Assembly: GCA_963662705.2 (NCBI GenBank)
Contig: OY759767.1
Location: 2,170,001 to 2,234,000 of the forward strand
Reading direction: 5' to 3'
From: JAPPHA01 sp963662705
Lineage (GTDB): Bacteria; Pseudomonadota; Alphaproteobacteria; Rhodobacterales; Rhodobacteraceae
DNA length: 64,000 bases
A program made the translations under genes and the position numbers. The first letter of the stretch is position 1. Each line of letters begins with the position of its first letter. This document shows positions 50,870 through 60,543 of this stretch, in pieces. The notes under the pieces were generated by a model. That model did not search any database. It was given only the letters and a program-made list of their open reading frames with translations, and was not told where the DNA came from.

Positions 50870-52693
50870 TCAGGCCGCTGCACCGTGACTGAATTCCTCG
50901 ATCGAGCGATGGCATTCAATGAGATGGTTCGTGTCAATGTTGCGGACCGGCGGAACAACCTTGTCGCATGTCCCCGGGATGGCAAGCGGGCAACGGTTGA
51001 AGAACGGGCAGCCCACATCGGTAATTTCGACGACGCGGTCAATTCCGGCCTTTGCCTCACTCGTTTCCATGGTCTCTTCCAGCCATCCCGTCCGAAGCTC
51101 GGGGACCGAGGAAATCAAGAGCCTGGTGTACGGGTGGTAGGGGGGCGAAAGGACCTTGTCGGTCGTCCCCTGTTCGACAACCCTTCCCGCGTAGAGAACG
51201 ACGATATCGTCGGCAAACGAGGCCACGGTCGAAAGATCGTGGCTAATGAAGACGAAGGAAACTCCGGTTTGCGCCCGCAGTCGTTTCAGGAGGCTGATGA
51301 CGTTTGCTCCGACGATCGAGTCGAGTGCCGAAATGACTTCATCGCACAGGAGTATTTCCGGGGATGCAGCGAGGGCGCGCGCCAGGTTGATCCTCTGTTT
51401 CTGGCCACCCGACAGCTCTTCCGGGAATCTGCCGGCGAACTCCGGTGGCAGTTCGACCATCCGGAGCAGGTCGTTGACTTTCTGCGGCCGTTCGGATTTT
51501 GGCACCCCGAGGTAGAACTCCAATGGCCGACCGAGCAGGTGGTCAATGCGGTGGTGGGGGTTCAGGGCTGTGTCCGCCATCTGGAATACGAACTGTATTT
51601 TCTGGAGTTCGGACCGGTCGCGTTGCTTTAAACCCGGCTTCATGGGTTCCCCGTGCAGCAGGACCTCGCCTTCCATGCCGGCAAGCAATCCCGAAACAAC
51701 GCGGGCAAGGGTGGATTTGCCGCAACCCGACTCGCCAATGACACCAAGGGAGTGGCCGCGTTCGACGGTAATGTTGACGTCTCGAAGCACCTTGACCGCA
51801 TTTCGAGCGTTCTTGGGGCCATAACCGGCTGTCAGGTTCCTGACTTCCAGCGCTGGAACGTCGCGCCTGTGTTCGCCCGTGGACTCGTCGCCCTGTCCCG
51901 CAGCAGGAGGAGGTCGCACCGCAGCCATAAGCCGGCGTGTATAGTCGTGCCCCGGCTGCGTGATGATGTCGTCGGCACTACCGTACTCCTGGACCTCGCC
52001 GTTGTAGAGAACGACGATTCGGTCGGCGATCTGGGCCACGACAGCAAGGTCGTGGGTCACGTAAAGGGCTGCGGCTCCCTCCTGCTTGATGACCGATTTG
52101 AATGCACGAAGAACTTCGATCTGGGTTGTTACGTCCAATGCGGTTGTCGGTTCATCAAGAACCAGCAGGTCCGGTTTGCCGCAAAGTGCCATTGCCGCCA
52201 TGAGGCGTTGCAACTGACCACCGGAAACCTGGTGGGGGTAGCGAAAGCTCAGCCGGTCAGGGTCCGGCAGTTCAAGCGCCCGATAGAGGGCAACGGCCCG
52301 CTCGTTGGCGTCCTCCTGGCTCATACTCCCTTGCAATATTGCAGACTCGGTTACCTGTTCACCGATCGTCAACGCGGGGTTGAATGACGCTGCGGCACTT
52401 TGCGCGAGATAGGCAACGCGTTGACCACGTAGCTTCCGTTTTTCGTCCGAAGGCATCGAAATGACATCGACACCGTCGACTCGAACTTCTCCGCTACTGA
52501 ATTCGAGTCCCGGTTTTGCATATCCGAGAGCCGAAAGTGCAATTGTGGTCTTCCCGGAACCGGACTCGCCGATCAGCGCGACAACTTCACCTCGATCAAG
52601 TTGAAAACTGACCCCTTTGACGATGGGCACGAGCGAGCCGTCGTCCTTGACCGCGTCGATTACAAGGTTGTCGACCTCGAGCAGCGATGCCAT
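50870..52693 (-). CDS. Dipeptide/oligopeptide-type ABC ATPase, two nucleotide-binding domains fused (DppD-DppF type)
   Basis: The protein is 607 residues with tandem ATPases. Domain 1 (about 1-260) has LIGESGSGKTTIALSAL, HQVSGGQLQRLMAAMAL and LLVLDEPTTALD. Domain 2 (about 280-540) has VIGESGCGKSTLARVV, ELSGGQKQRINLARAL and the Walker-B-like ILLCDEVISALD. The C-terminal CPFFNRCPLAIPGTCDKVVPP is the cysteine-containing oligopeptide ABC extension that can hold an iron-sulfur cluster. The ATG overlaps the permease stop as ATGA. Domain 2 has CDE rather than LDE before SALD. Confidence 0.93.
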   Translation of the reverse strand: MASLLEVDNLVIDAVKDDGSLVPIVKGVSFQLDRGEVVALIGESGSGKTTIALSALGYAKPGLEFSSGEVRVDGVDVISMPSDEKRKLRGQRVAYLAQSAAASFNPALTIGEQVTESAILQGSMSQEDANERAVALYRALELPDPDRLSFRYPHQVSGGQLQRLMAAMALCGKPDLLVLDEPTTALDVTTQIEVLRAFKSVIKQEGAAALYVTHDLAVVAQIADRIVVLYNGEVQEYGSADDIITQPGHDYTRRLMAAVRPPPAAGQGDESTGEHRRDVPALEVRNLTAGYGPKNARNAVKVLRDVNITVERGHSLGVIGESGCGKSTLARVVSGLLAGMEGEVLLHGEPMKPGLKQRDRSELQKIQFVFQMADTALNPHHRIDHLLGRPLEFYLGVPKSERPQKVNDLLRMVELPPEFAGRFPEELSGGQKQRINLARALAASPEILLCDEVISALDSIVGANVISLLKRLRAQTGVSFVFISHDLSTVASFADDIVVLYAGRVVEQGTTDKVLSPPYHPYTRLLISSVPELRTGWLEETMETSEAKAGIDRVVEITDVGCPFFNRCPLAIPGTCDKVVPPVRNIDTNHLIECHRSIEEFSHGAAA

Positions 52694-53634
52694 CAGATCA
52701 TCCTCTTGGCAAGTTTGCCGCCGGAGAATGCAGAGACATCATCGACGATCAAATTGATAGCGATCGTCAAAGTGGCAATGGCCAGCGCGGGGACGAGCGG
52801 CGCGATGGCACCGTAAGGAAGGCCCGCCAGGTTTTCACGAACCATGCTTCCCCAGTCGGACTGTGGGGGCTGAACACCGAGTCCCAGAAAGCTCAGGCTT
52901 GAGATGAACAGTATGACATAAACAAACCGCAACCCGAAATCAGTCGCCATTGGCATGATCATGTTCGGGAGGATTTCCCGGCTGATGATCCACCAGAGCC
53001 CTTCTCCTCGGACCCGTGCCGCATCGACGAAATCGCTGACCATGATGTCCAGACCGAAAGCGCGGGCAATGCGGAATACGCTCGAGGCGTAGATGAGTCC
53101 CGTGAGCACGATCAAGATGGGAATCGTGCTTCCGACCGCAGAGATGACCACCAGTCCCAGCATGATGGTTGGCATCGAGAGGATCGCGTCGTTCAGTCGA
53201 CTGAGCGCACTGTCAATGAAGGCCCCCCCAACAGCCGCCAGAATTCCGAGCGTGATTCCCACGACATAGGCCAGCAACGTGGAAATCAATGAAATTCCGA
53301 TTGTTGTACGGGCGCCGTAGAGTATCCGGGAGAGCGTGTCCCTGCCGAGATAATCCGTTCCCAGGTAAGCTACCTTGCTGGGAGGCTGGAAGTCTGTCTG
53401 GGGGTAGGGGTCGTCACTACCTGGAACGATGAACAGCGCTTCATCCAGAAAATCCGCCTCATGATAAGGGGCAATTCCGGGACCAATGATCACCATGAGG
53501 GCCCAGAAAACGACAACTCCTATTGCTGTTTTTCCCACCCATGAAAAACGGATCTTGCGCCGGGGGGGCGCATCCGGAAGTTCGTCGAAGTCGGACAGGA
53601 CAGTCGGGTTGGGGTCTTTGGGTTCAACAGACAA
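52693..53634 (-). CDS. Dipeptide-type ABC permease (DppC-like)
   Basis: The 313-residue permease has an N-terminal cytoplasmic tail of about 30 residues, a first helix (WVGKTAIGVVVFWALMVIIG), TDYLGRDTLSRILYGARTTIGIS typical of DppC, and the EAA loop DFVDAARVRGEGLWWIISREILPNM. The start appears to be TTG at 53634. A run of codons from there matches a plausible tail, and no ATG is suitably placed. It is coupled to the ATPase gene. Confidence 0.92.
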   Translation of the reverse strand: MSVEPKDPNPTVLSDFDELPDAPPRRKIRFSWVGKTAIGVVVFWALMVIIGPGIAPYHEADFLDEALFIVPGSDDPYPQTDFQPPSKVAYLGTDYLGRDTLSRILYGARTTIGISLISTLLAYVVGITLGILAAVGGAFIDSALSRLNDAILSMPTIMLGLVVISAVGSTIPILIVLTGLIYASSVFRIARAFGLDIMVSDFVDAARVRGEGLWWIISREILPNMIMPMATDFGLRFVYVILFISSLSFLGLGVQPPQSDWGSMVRENLAGLPYGAIAPLVPALAIATLTIAINLIVDDVSAFSGGKLAKRMI

Positions 53635-53643
53635 GTGTTCGGC

Positions 53644-54612
53644 TCATTTCGGGTGCCGCAATCTCGGATTCGACAGGATCGAAGCCATGTCGGCAACGAA
53701 GATCAGGACGATATAGGTCGCGCAAAAGATCATGGCGCAGGCCTGAACCAACGGCAGGTCACGGGTCTGAACAGCGTCGACCATCAGCTTGGCCAACCCC
53801 GGATAGGAAAAGATCGTCTCGACGATGACCACGCCGCTGACGAGGTAGGCGAGATTGAGCGCGATCACGTTGACGATCGGTCCGATCGCGTTGAACAGGG
53901 CATGGCGAAGAATGATCCTTTTTCTGGGGACACCCTTCAGAATCGCCATTTCGATGTACGGGGAACTCATGACGTTGAGCACGGTTGCGCGTGTCATCCG
54001 CATTATCTGTGACGACGCCACGATGACGAGGGTCAGTGTCGGCAATGCGAGCGCCCTGACCAACTTTAGGCCGGTTTCCTTTCCGCTGATGTAGGCTGTT
54101 GCGGGGAGCAACTCCATCTGGACGGCAACGACCAGGACGAGAAAAGTCGCGACAAGAAACTCGGGAACCGAAATCAGGCCGAGCGTGGTAAACGTGATGA
54201 CTTTGTCAATGCGAGACCCTGGATACATTGCCGCGAGCAATCCCAGGGTCAAGGACAGGGGCACTGCGATCAGGGCTACGATGCTCGACAGTCTCAAGGT
54301 ATTGACGATTCGCGGAGCAATGAGTTCCGAAATCGGAGTGCCTATGGTCGCGGCTCCGGCCCCGGCCTTTGATATGCCGAGATCGCCCGTTGCCATGTCA
54401 CCAAGCCACATGAAGTACCGGATGTAGGCCGGCTGATCGAGTCCGAGTTTTGAACGCAGTGCTGCCAGTGATTCCGGGGTGGCCATCTGTCCCAGGATGA
54501 TGTTGGCCACATCACCGGGCAGGACGCTCGTTCCGACAAAGATCATGATCGATACGACGATCATGGTCAGTACGCCGACGACCGTCCGGCGGAACACGGC
54601 CGAGATCAGCAT
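53644..54612 (-). CDS. Dipeptide-type ABC permease (DppB-like)
   Basis: The 322-residue permease starts MLISAVFRRTVVGVLTMIV and contains LRSKLGLDQPAYIRYFMWLG, the family's conserved periplasmic stretch, and the EAA-type loop AILKGVPRKRIILRHALFNAI, with ETIFSYPGLAKLMVDAV further on. It lies nine bases upstream of the DppC-like gene. Confidence 0.93.
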   Translation of the reverse strand: MLISAVFRRTVVGVLTMIVVSIMIFVGTSVLPGDVANIILGQMATPESLAALRSKLGLDQPAYIRYFMWLGDMATGDLGISKAGAGAATIGTPISELIAPRIVNTLRLSSIVALIAVPLSLTLGLLAAMYPGSRIDKVITFTTLGLISVPEFLVATFLVLVVAVQMELLPATAYISGKETGLKLVRALALPTLTLVIVASSQIMRMTRATVLNVMSSPYIEMAILKGVPRKRIILRHALFNAIGPIVNVIALNLAYLVSGVVIVETIFSYPGLAKLMVDAVQTRDLPLVQACAMIFCATYIVLIFVADMASILSNPRLRHPK

Positions 54613-54675
54613 GATCGATCACGATGTCGAGTTGGGGACTGTGCGTGAATTTCCGAACAAGCGTTTTTCGACCGT

Positions 54676-54707
54676 CCGGCCTGCACTGAAAAGCCTGTGC
54701 AGGCCGG
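54676..54707 (-). terminator. Intercistronic hairpin between the peptide-type binding protein and permease genes
   Basis: CCGGCCTGCAC (54676-54686) and GTGCAGGCCGG (54697-54707) form a perfect 11-bp stem with a ten-base loop. It lies between the binding-protein stop and the permease start of the minus-strand operon. No T-run follows in the direction of transcription. It parallels the hairpin in the proXWV-like operon. Confidence 0.6.
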
Positions 54708-54727
54708 CAAAAGGTTATCGGTAGAGA

Positions 54728-56308
54728 TCACTCTTCAATCCAAGCGAACTCTACGAATTCGTAGGCGCCAACTGCACCGAGTGGTACATTCGGAATGCCT
54801 TGAATCTTGTCGTTGACACCGTCGAGAACATTGGTGTGCGCCGGTATCACCATGCCGCTTCCATTGTGGACGAGCGACTGCATTTCGCAGAGCATCTCGT
54901 GGCGAACGGAAGGATCGGTTTCGGCCAACTGGGCACTCAACAGATGGTCAAATCGTTCGTCGTGCCAGAACGTGTCATTCCAGCTGGAAGATGATGCGAA
55001 CTGGATTGCGAGCATGGCATTCGCCGTGGGCCGCATGTTCCACGAAACAACGTTCATGGGCTCCTTCATCCAGACCGCACCCCAGTAACCGTCCGTCGGA
55101 ACCTGCTTGATCGCAAGATCGAATCCGACCTTTTTCAGATTTGCCTGCATCAGGAGGCAGGTTTCGAGCAAGCCAGGTGCTACAGGCGCCACGAAAAGTT
55201 CAGCCGATGTGTGGCCCGATTTTTCGAGATGGAACTTAGCCTGGTCGGGGTCGAACGGACGTTGCGCCAACTCTTGACAGTGATCCGGGCCGTATGCAGG
55301 TCCGATCGGATGGTCGTTCCCGACCGTTCCGTGTCCCTTCAAGATCGATCGTACCACGCGTTCGCGATCCTGAATGAACTGCATGCCCTTGACGAAGTCG
55401 TCGTTCGATCCTGGTTCCGTGTTTTTCAGGATGCAGATGCCGCCATACAAACCGGATGGTGTGGAGACCAACCTGACGCCTTCTGCCTGGTCGACGAGAT
55501 CAATGCTTTTTGCGTCGACATTGACGATCAGGTCGACATCGCCCGCGATGAGCGCATTGACTCGTGCAATGGGATCCGTGATCGCGGTGATTTCAAGGGA
55601 ATCGAAATTTGGCCCGTCACGCCAGTAGTTGGGATTCCGCGAGTGGACGGAACGAACGCCGGGTTCGAATGACTCGAGCACGTACGGGCCGGTCCCGATT
55701 CCCTGGCGAAAGTCCTCGGTGTCAATCTTTGCAATCTTGAACTGCTTTTCACCGAGCTTGATGGGCAAGTCGGAGTCCGGCGAATTGAGTTCGGCTTTGA
55801 CAGTATGGCTGTCGACTTTTCGCCACTCTTTCACGGACGCGACAAGGGCCTTGGCCGTCGAGGGAGATTCTTCGCCAAGATGCCGGTTCATGGTCCAGAC
55901 AACATCATCAGCGGTCAGCGGCGAGCCATCGTGGAATTCGACACCCTTTCGAATCTTGAAAGTGAATTCGGTCGCATCTGAATTGACGCTCCACTCCTCG
56001 GCGAGTTCGGGATGGAGAGTCATGTCATCCAGAATCTGGGTCAGGTTGTTGTAGGTTGCCCTTCCCCGCGTGTAGTCGATACCCGACGTGAACAACATCG
56101 GGTCCATCTGGTCGTCAGGACCGTGCAGGTTGTTGGCGAACACGACCGAACCACCCTTGCGAGGCGTCGCCGCGAGGGCGCTGGCCGATGACAGATATCC
56201 TTCTGCGGCAACGGCTGATACGCCAAGTGCGCTCATTGCTGTCAGGAAATCGCGACGGCTGATCCCGCCATCTCGAAATCGTTGTTGCAAAGCTCTTATG
56301 TCTTTCAT
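54728..56308 (-). CDS. ABC transporter substrate-binding protein, peptide/nickel family 5, Tat-exported
   Basis: The 526-residue protein has a twin-arginine signal (GISRRDFLTAMSALGVSAVA) and a cleavage region near ASALA. The mature part has the family-5 sequence MTLHPELAEEWSVNSDATEF, then KGVEFHDGSPLTADDVVWT and GTGPYVLESFEPG. The ligand may be a di- or oligopeptide or another solute, since this family is broad. GGAGA lies ten bases before the ATG. It heads a four-gene minus-strand operon. Confidence 0.92.
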   Translation of the reverse strand: MKDIRALQQRFRDGGISRRDFLTAMSALGVSAVAAEGYLSSASALAATPRKGGSVVFANNLHGPDDQMDPMLFTSGIDYTRGRATYNNLTQILDDMTLHPELAEEWSVNSDATEFTFKIRKGVEFHDGSPLTADDVVWTMNRHLGEESPSTAKALVASVKEWRKVDSHTVKAELNSPDSDLPIKLGEKQFKIAKIDTEDFRQGIGTGPYVLESFEPGVRSVHSRNPNYWRDGPNFDSLEITAITDPIARVNALIAGDVDLIVNVDAKSIDLVDQAEGVRLVSTPSGLYGGICILKNTEPGSNDDFVKGMQFIQDRERVVRSILKGHGTVGNDHPIGPAYGPDHCQELAQRPFDPDQAKFHLEKSGHTSAELFVAPVAPGLLETCLLMQANLKKVGFDLAIKQVPTDGYWGAVWMKEPMNVVSWNMRPTANAMLAIQFASSSSWNDTFWHDERFDHLLSAQLAETDPSVRHEMLCEMQSLVHNGSGMVIPAHTNVLDGVNDKIQGIPNVPLGAVGAYEFVEFAWIEE

Positions 56309-56334
56309 GTCATTTTTCTCCGATTAACTGTGAA

Positions 56335-56349
56335 TATCATTTGATGATA
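56335..56349. promoter_or_regulatory. Palindrome in the leader of the peptide-type operon
   Basis: TATCAT-TTG-ATGATA is a perfect 6-bp inverted repeat 27 bases before the start codon at 56308. It could be a regulator-binding site or simply an AT-rich promoter part. No regulator gene is adjacent. Confidence 0.3.
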
Positions 56350-57037
56350 GTTTGGGTTGCACAATTTAGGGTCTGTTTTTTCTGGAGTCGAGTCCCCGCA
56401 TCGATCGGGCGGCCGTTCGCCAACTGTCACGACGTCGGCAAATCGAGGTCGACGCCGGCCGAAACTGAACTGCAACCCGGCTAAACTCGCCTCCCAAACA
56501 TGCATGTTTCGGCGCGAAGATCGGGGTATTTCAACCGGGCATGCCGTAACCCGAACATGGATTTCGACAATTCGGAATTGAATGGCACCTTGCAGGAATT
56601 GTGAATTGGCGTCGCGTTTTCCTTTGGACGGAATGTCGAGTACCGGAAGCAGGAACATTGAACCATGTGCGCGCCATTTTGGCGCGGCGATGCGATCAAG
56701 GAAGAACCCTGACGAGGACCAAATGGCGCCAATCGAACAGCTTTCTTGTCAAGGTCAAAGTTGACTCCAAACGGGGCGTGTTCGGATTCGGAAGTCAATT
56801 CCCTTCCAAATCGAGGGATGGAAATTTCGGCGATGCAGTTCAATCGTGGACCAGTTAGACCAGAATGGGAAAGGAAGAGTCGGTGCGAAGAGCAGTGGTC
56901 GTGGCTGTGACCGCAAGAGCAGCGGCGGAAGCGGGAGCAGCGCGCCTCAAGGGCAATGGTGTTGGAGACCCGAATTGGCCTGACCGGACGGCAGTCCTTC
57001 GGATGGAATGAGAGGGAACAACTTGCCACGGATGTTA
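56350..57037 (+). other. Intergenic region between the peptide-type operon and the IS5 element
   Basis: About 690 bases without a supported gene. The minus-strand frame 56481-57050 has no family sequence. The proximal part should contain the promoter of the peptide-type operon. Confidence 0.4.
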
Positions 57038-57080
57038 GAGCTTGAATCATATCTCGCTTTCTCGCTTTTTCCGTTTTGTT

Positions 57081-57607
57081 TCAATGGGATGCCTCACGTG
57101 CCACCCGCCGCATCATGAAACGGCAAGCCGCCAGCTGACACCATGCCAGTGAACTCGCCAAGCTCCGCTCGAAATCCTTCGCAAGACGCCGGCATCGCGA
57201 CATCCAGCCAAACGTCCGCTCCACAACCCAGCGACGGTACAGCACCGTGAAGCCCTTGATATCCTTCGGCTTTTCCACAATCTCAAGCAGTCCACCAAGC
57301 CCGAGTTCCTCCAGCTTCGAGACAAGCTTCGGACCCTGGTAGCCACCGTCCGCCCACAGTTTCGTCACCTCCGGCGCCTTCTCCAGCATCCCGACGATCA
57401 CCCCAGGGGCGCCGTCCCGGTCCTGCACGTCGGCCGCATGAACCTCGATCATGATCGGAGCCCCTTCGACGTCCACGGCAATGTGACGTTTCCGGCCCTT
57501 GATCTTCTTGCCGCCGTCGTAGCCGGCAGGACCGCCGCTCTCCGTCGTCTTCACCGACTGGCTGTCGATCGCGGATGCTGTCGGCTCCGCGGAGCGTCCC
57601 GCCAATT
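57081..57607 (-). pseudogene. IS5-family transposase, C-terminal part (split by IS21)
   Basis: This piece carries ASAIDSQSVKTTESGG (first catalytic Asp), KIKGRKRHIAVDVEG, LWADGGYQGPKL (second Asp) and VVERTFGWMSRCRRLAKDFE (catalytic Glu region), the DDE core of IS5 transposases. The frame appears to begin at TTG 57605, but this is only where the interruption falls. It continues the fragment at 61488-61804 in frame. Confidence 0.9.
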
Positions 57608-57723
57608 TGTGGAATCGCGTTCAAAATTGACCCACTTTTGGGGTGATTCGCGTTCAAAATTGACCCACCCCCCTGATCCGATGGAAACGACTGCCTCGCA
57701 ACATTTTCAGCGAGGCAGAAGAG

Positions 57724-59235
57724 ATGGTGTCAGTGGAGACAATCGGCAAGATTCGGCGTGCGTGGCACGTTCAAGGGAAGTCCATTCGCTCGATTGCGAA
57801 GTCGATGGGCGTGTCGCGCAACACGGTTCGCAAGGTGTTGCGCTCCGGGGAGTCGGCACCGAAGTACCGGCGTCCGGACCAGCCTCATCCGAAGCTCGGT
57901 GACTTCATTCCGGAGCTCGAGCGGAAGCTGGAGGCCAACACCGACAAGGAGACAAAGCGGCGTGACCGCCTGAGCATGAAGCGGATCTGGGGGCAGCTCG
58001 CGGACCAGGGATGCGATGCGAGTTACAGTGCCGTCTGCCGCTACGCGGCCGCGTGGAAACGGCGCCAGGGCGGCGGCGTGTCGGGCGCCCACGTTCCTCT
58101 GGCGTTCGATCCGGGCGAGGCCTACCAGTTCGACTGGAGCCATGAATGGGCGGTCATCGGCGGCACGACGGTGCGGCTCAGGGTGGCGCACATGCGTCTG
58201 TGCTACAGCCGCATGAGCTTCGTGCGTGCGTATCCGCGCGAGACCCAGGAGATGGTTTTCGACGCCCACAACCGGGCGTTCCAGTTGTTCGGAGGTTCCT
58301 GCCAGCGCGGCATCTACGACAACATGAAGACGGTGGTCGACGTCATCTTCGCGGGGCGGACGCGCAAGTTCAACGCCCGTTTCCTGGAGATGTGCGGGCA
58401 CTTCCTCGTGGATCCGGTGGCATGCACGCCGAACGCGGCGTGGGAGAAGGGCCAGGTCGAGAACCAGGTCCGCGACATTCGCGAGCGGCTGTTCTGTGAG
58501 CCACCGCGCTTCGACAGCCTCGACGACCTGAACGACTGGCTCGAGGAGAGCTGTCGCAGGCATGCGCGGGAGCATCCGCATCCCGACGACCCCGAGTTGA
58601 CGATCCGGGAGGTGTTCGCGCGCGAGGAGCGCCGCTGCCTGATTCCCTTTCCGGGGCCCTTCGACGGCCACCGCCCGCTGAGCCGGGGCGTCTCCAGGAC
58701 CTGCCTCGTGCACTTCGACGGCAACCGCTACAGCGCCGAGGCGCGGGCGGCCCAGAAGGCGGCGGAAGTGTTCGCCTATGCGGACCGTGTCGATGTCCGC
58801 CTTGACGGCGAACTGGTCGGCAGCCACCCGCGCAGCTTCGATCGCGGCAGGACGGTCTACGACTGGCTCCACTACGTGCCCGTGCTCGCGCGCAAGCCCG
58901 GCGCGCTGCGCAACGGTGCCCCGTTCCGCAACGGGGCTCTGCCGGAAGCGCTCGGGGCGGTGAAGGACAGGCTTGGCGCCTTCGACGACGGTGATCGGCA
59001 GATGGCACGGATCCTTGCCGCGGTGCTCGAGGACGGGCTCGACGAGGTGTGCGCGGCCTGCGGCGACGCGCTGGAAGGCGGCGCCGTCTCCGCCGACGTG
59101 GTCTTGAACATCCTGTCGCGACGGCGCGACCCCGGTCCGGCACCACGGATCGAACTTCCCGAGCGGCTTCGCCTGAGCGTCGAGCCGGAAGCCGACTGCG
59201 GCCGCTATGACAGCCTGAGGGAGATCCCCGAATGA
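57724..59235 (+). CDS. istA: IS21-family transposase IstA
   Basis: The 503-residue transposase has an N-terminal HTH (SIAKSMGVSRNTVRKVL). The DDE integrase core has the first Asp in YQFDWSHEWAVIGG, the second in GIYDNMKTVVD and the Glu in AAWEKGQVENQVRDIRE. A C-terminal domain follows (LVHFDGNRYSAEARA). The frame is intact. Its stop overlaps istB as ATGA. Confidence 0.95.
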   Translation: MVSVETIGKIRRAWHVQGKSIRSIAKSMGVSRNTVRKVLRSGESAPKYRRPDQPHPKLGDFIPELERKLEANTDKETKRRDRLSMKRIWGQLADQGCDASYSAVCRYAAAWKRRQGGGVSGAHVPLAFDPGEAYQFDWSHEWAVIGGTTVRLRVAHMRLCYSRMSFVRAYPRETQEMVFDAHNRAFQLFGGSCQRGIYDNMKTVVDVIFAGRTRKFNARFLEMCGHFLVDPVACTPNAAWEKGQVENQVRDIRERLFCEPPRFDSLDDLNDWLEESCRRHAREHPHPDDPELTIREVFAREERRCLIPFPGPFDGHRPLSRGVSRTCLVHFDGNRYSAEARAAQKAAEVFAYADRVDVRLDGELVGSHPRSFDRGRTVYDWLHYVPVLARKPGALRNGAPFRNGALPEALGAVKDRLGAFDDGDRQMARILAAVLEDGLDEVCAACGDALEGGAVSADVVLNILSRRRDPGPAPRIELPERLRLSVEPEADCGRYDSLREIPE

Positions 59236-59960
59236 GACGCAAGGACATCCTGGAACTGATGGGCACGCTCGGCCTGAAAGGCATGAAGGCCGTCTACGAC
59301 GAGGTGCTCGCCGACGCGGCCAGACGCGGCCATCCCCCGGAGCGGATCCTCGGTACGCTGCTGAAGGCGGAGGTTGCGGACAAGAAGGCGCGCTCGATCA
59401 AGTATCAGCTGTCGGTCGCCAAGTTGCCTGCGGCGAAGGAACTCGACGGTTTCGACTTCACGCAGAGCCTTGTCGAGGAGCGGCAGTTGCGCCAGCTCGC
59501 GGACGGTTCCTTCCTCGATCCGCCGCGCAACGTCGTGGCGATCGGCGGAACCGGCACCGGAAAGTCGCATCTCGCGGTGGCGGTGGCGCGGGCCTGCATC
59601 CGCCGCGGCGCCCGAGGCCGGTTCTTCAACGCCGTCGGGCTGGTCAATCTCCTGGAGGAGGAACAGCGCGACGGCCGCCAGGGCCGTCTCGCCGAGGCCA
59701 TGCGCCGTCGGGACTTCATCATTCTGGATGAACTCGGCTACCTGCCTTTCGCCCGCGCCGGCGGGCACCTCCTGTTCCACTTCGTCTCCTGCCTCTACGA
59801 GCACACGCCCCTGATCATCACCACCAACCTCCCCTTCAAGGAATGGGCCGAGGTGTTCGGGGACCCGAGGATGACCACGGCGCTGCTCGACCGCCTCACC
59901 CATCACTGCGATATCATCGAAACCGGGAACGAGAGCTGGCGGTTCCGGCACCGCAGCTGA
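59232..59960 (+). CDS. istB: IS21-family helper ATPase IstB
   Basis: The 242-residue AAA+ ATPase directs IstA to target DNA. Walker A is VAIGGTGTGKSHLAVAV and Walker B FIILDELGYLPFA. TTNLPFKEWAEVFGDPRMTTALLDRLTHHCDIIETGNESWR is split here by motif: TTNLPFKEW (sensor), then LLDRLTHHCDIIE. It is complete and coupled to istA. Confidence 0.95.
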   Translation: MRRKDILELMGTLGLKGMKAVYDEVLADAARRGHPPERILGTLLKAEVADKKARSIKYQLSVAKLPAAKELDGFDFTQSLVEERQLRQLADGSFLDPPRNVVAIGGTGTGKSHLAVAVARACIRRGARGRFFNAVGLVNLLEEEQRDGRQGRLAEAMRRRDFIILDELGYLPFARAGGHLLFHFVSCLYEHTPLIITTNLPFKEWAEVFGDPRMTTALLDRLTHHCDIIETGNESWRFRHRS

Positions 59961-60237
59961 ACACTCGCCGCAGGCTCGCGGGCAGGGCAGCGTCGTGGTC
60001 GCAGAGGATCCGACGCAGGCGCCAGCTGTCCAGCCAGCGCGGAACCGACGTCGCGACGCCGGCGGCGGACACCGCCGTGAAACTCCGCAGCGTCAGCACC
60101 GACAGCGCGGCGAAATGACCTTGAGCGCGGCTTCCACGGCCCTGGAGGCCGATTACCGGAAAGCGGGCCGCATGGCCCGGGAGGGCCGTCTGCCGACCAG
60201 TGAATACAGGGCGAAACACACAGGGGGAGAGATCGTC

Positions 60238-60543
60238 ATGGCGTTGACACCGGCACAAAAGCAGCGGCGCTACCGGGAACGGGTGAAGGAGAGGCTCCGG
60301 GCCGAAGGCAGGCAGGTCGTCGTCCATTACCGCAAGCCGAAGGAAGAGCGCAGCATGCGGAAGCGGTGGCGCAGGCATGTCGCCGCCCTGGTCGAGATCC
60401 AGGAGCAGGTCCGGGATCGCCGCGACAGGGTGCCGCCAAACCTTGAAGACAGCCCCTATGCCCGGGCGGCCGACGCCTTTCTCTCGATCGACCTGTCGGA
60501 GCTCGAGGCCAACGATCCACCGCTCGGCTTCGGCCGGGACTGA
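60238..60543 (+). CDS. Small basic passenger protein inside the IS21 element
   Basis: The 101-residue frame starts MALTPAQKQRRYRERVKERL after GGGGGAGAGATC. This N-terminal pattern recurs in small mobile-element and phage proteins. The rest is basic and helical (RKRWRRHVAALVEIQEQ) with an acidic end (FLSIDLSELEANDPP). The function is unknown. A longer frame back to 59995 overlaps no gene, but its extra residues look like translated non-coding DNA. Confidence 0.5.
   Translation: MALTPAQKQRRYRERVKERLRAEGRQVVVHYRKPKEERSMRKRWRRHVAALVEIQEQVRDRRDRVPPNLEDSPYARAADAFLSIDLSELEANDPPLGFGRD

Noticed and set aside
58370..59284. Long minus-strand frames opposite istA, and 57730-58872
   Set aside because: High G+C suppresses stop codons here; istA is intact on the plus strand.
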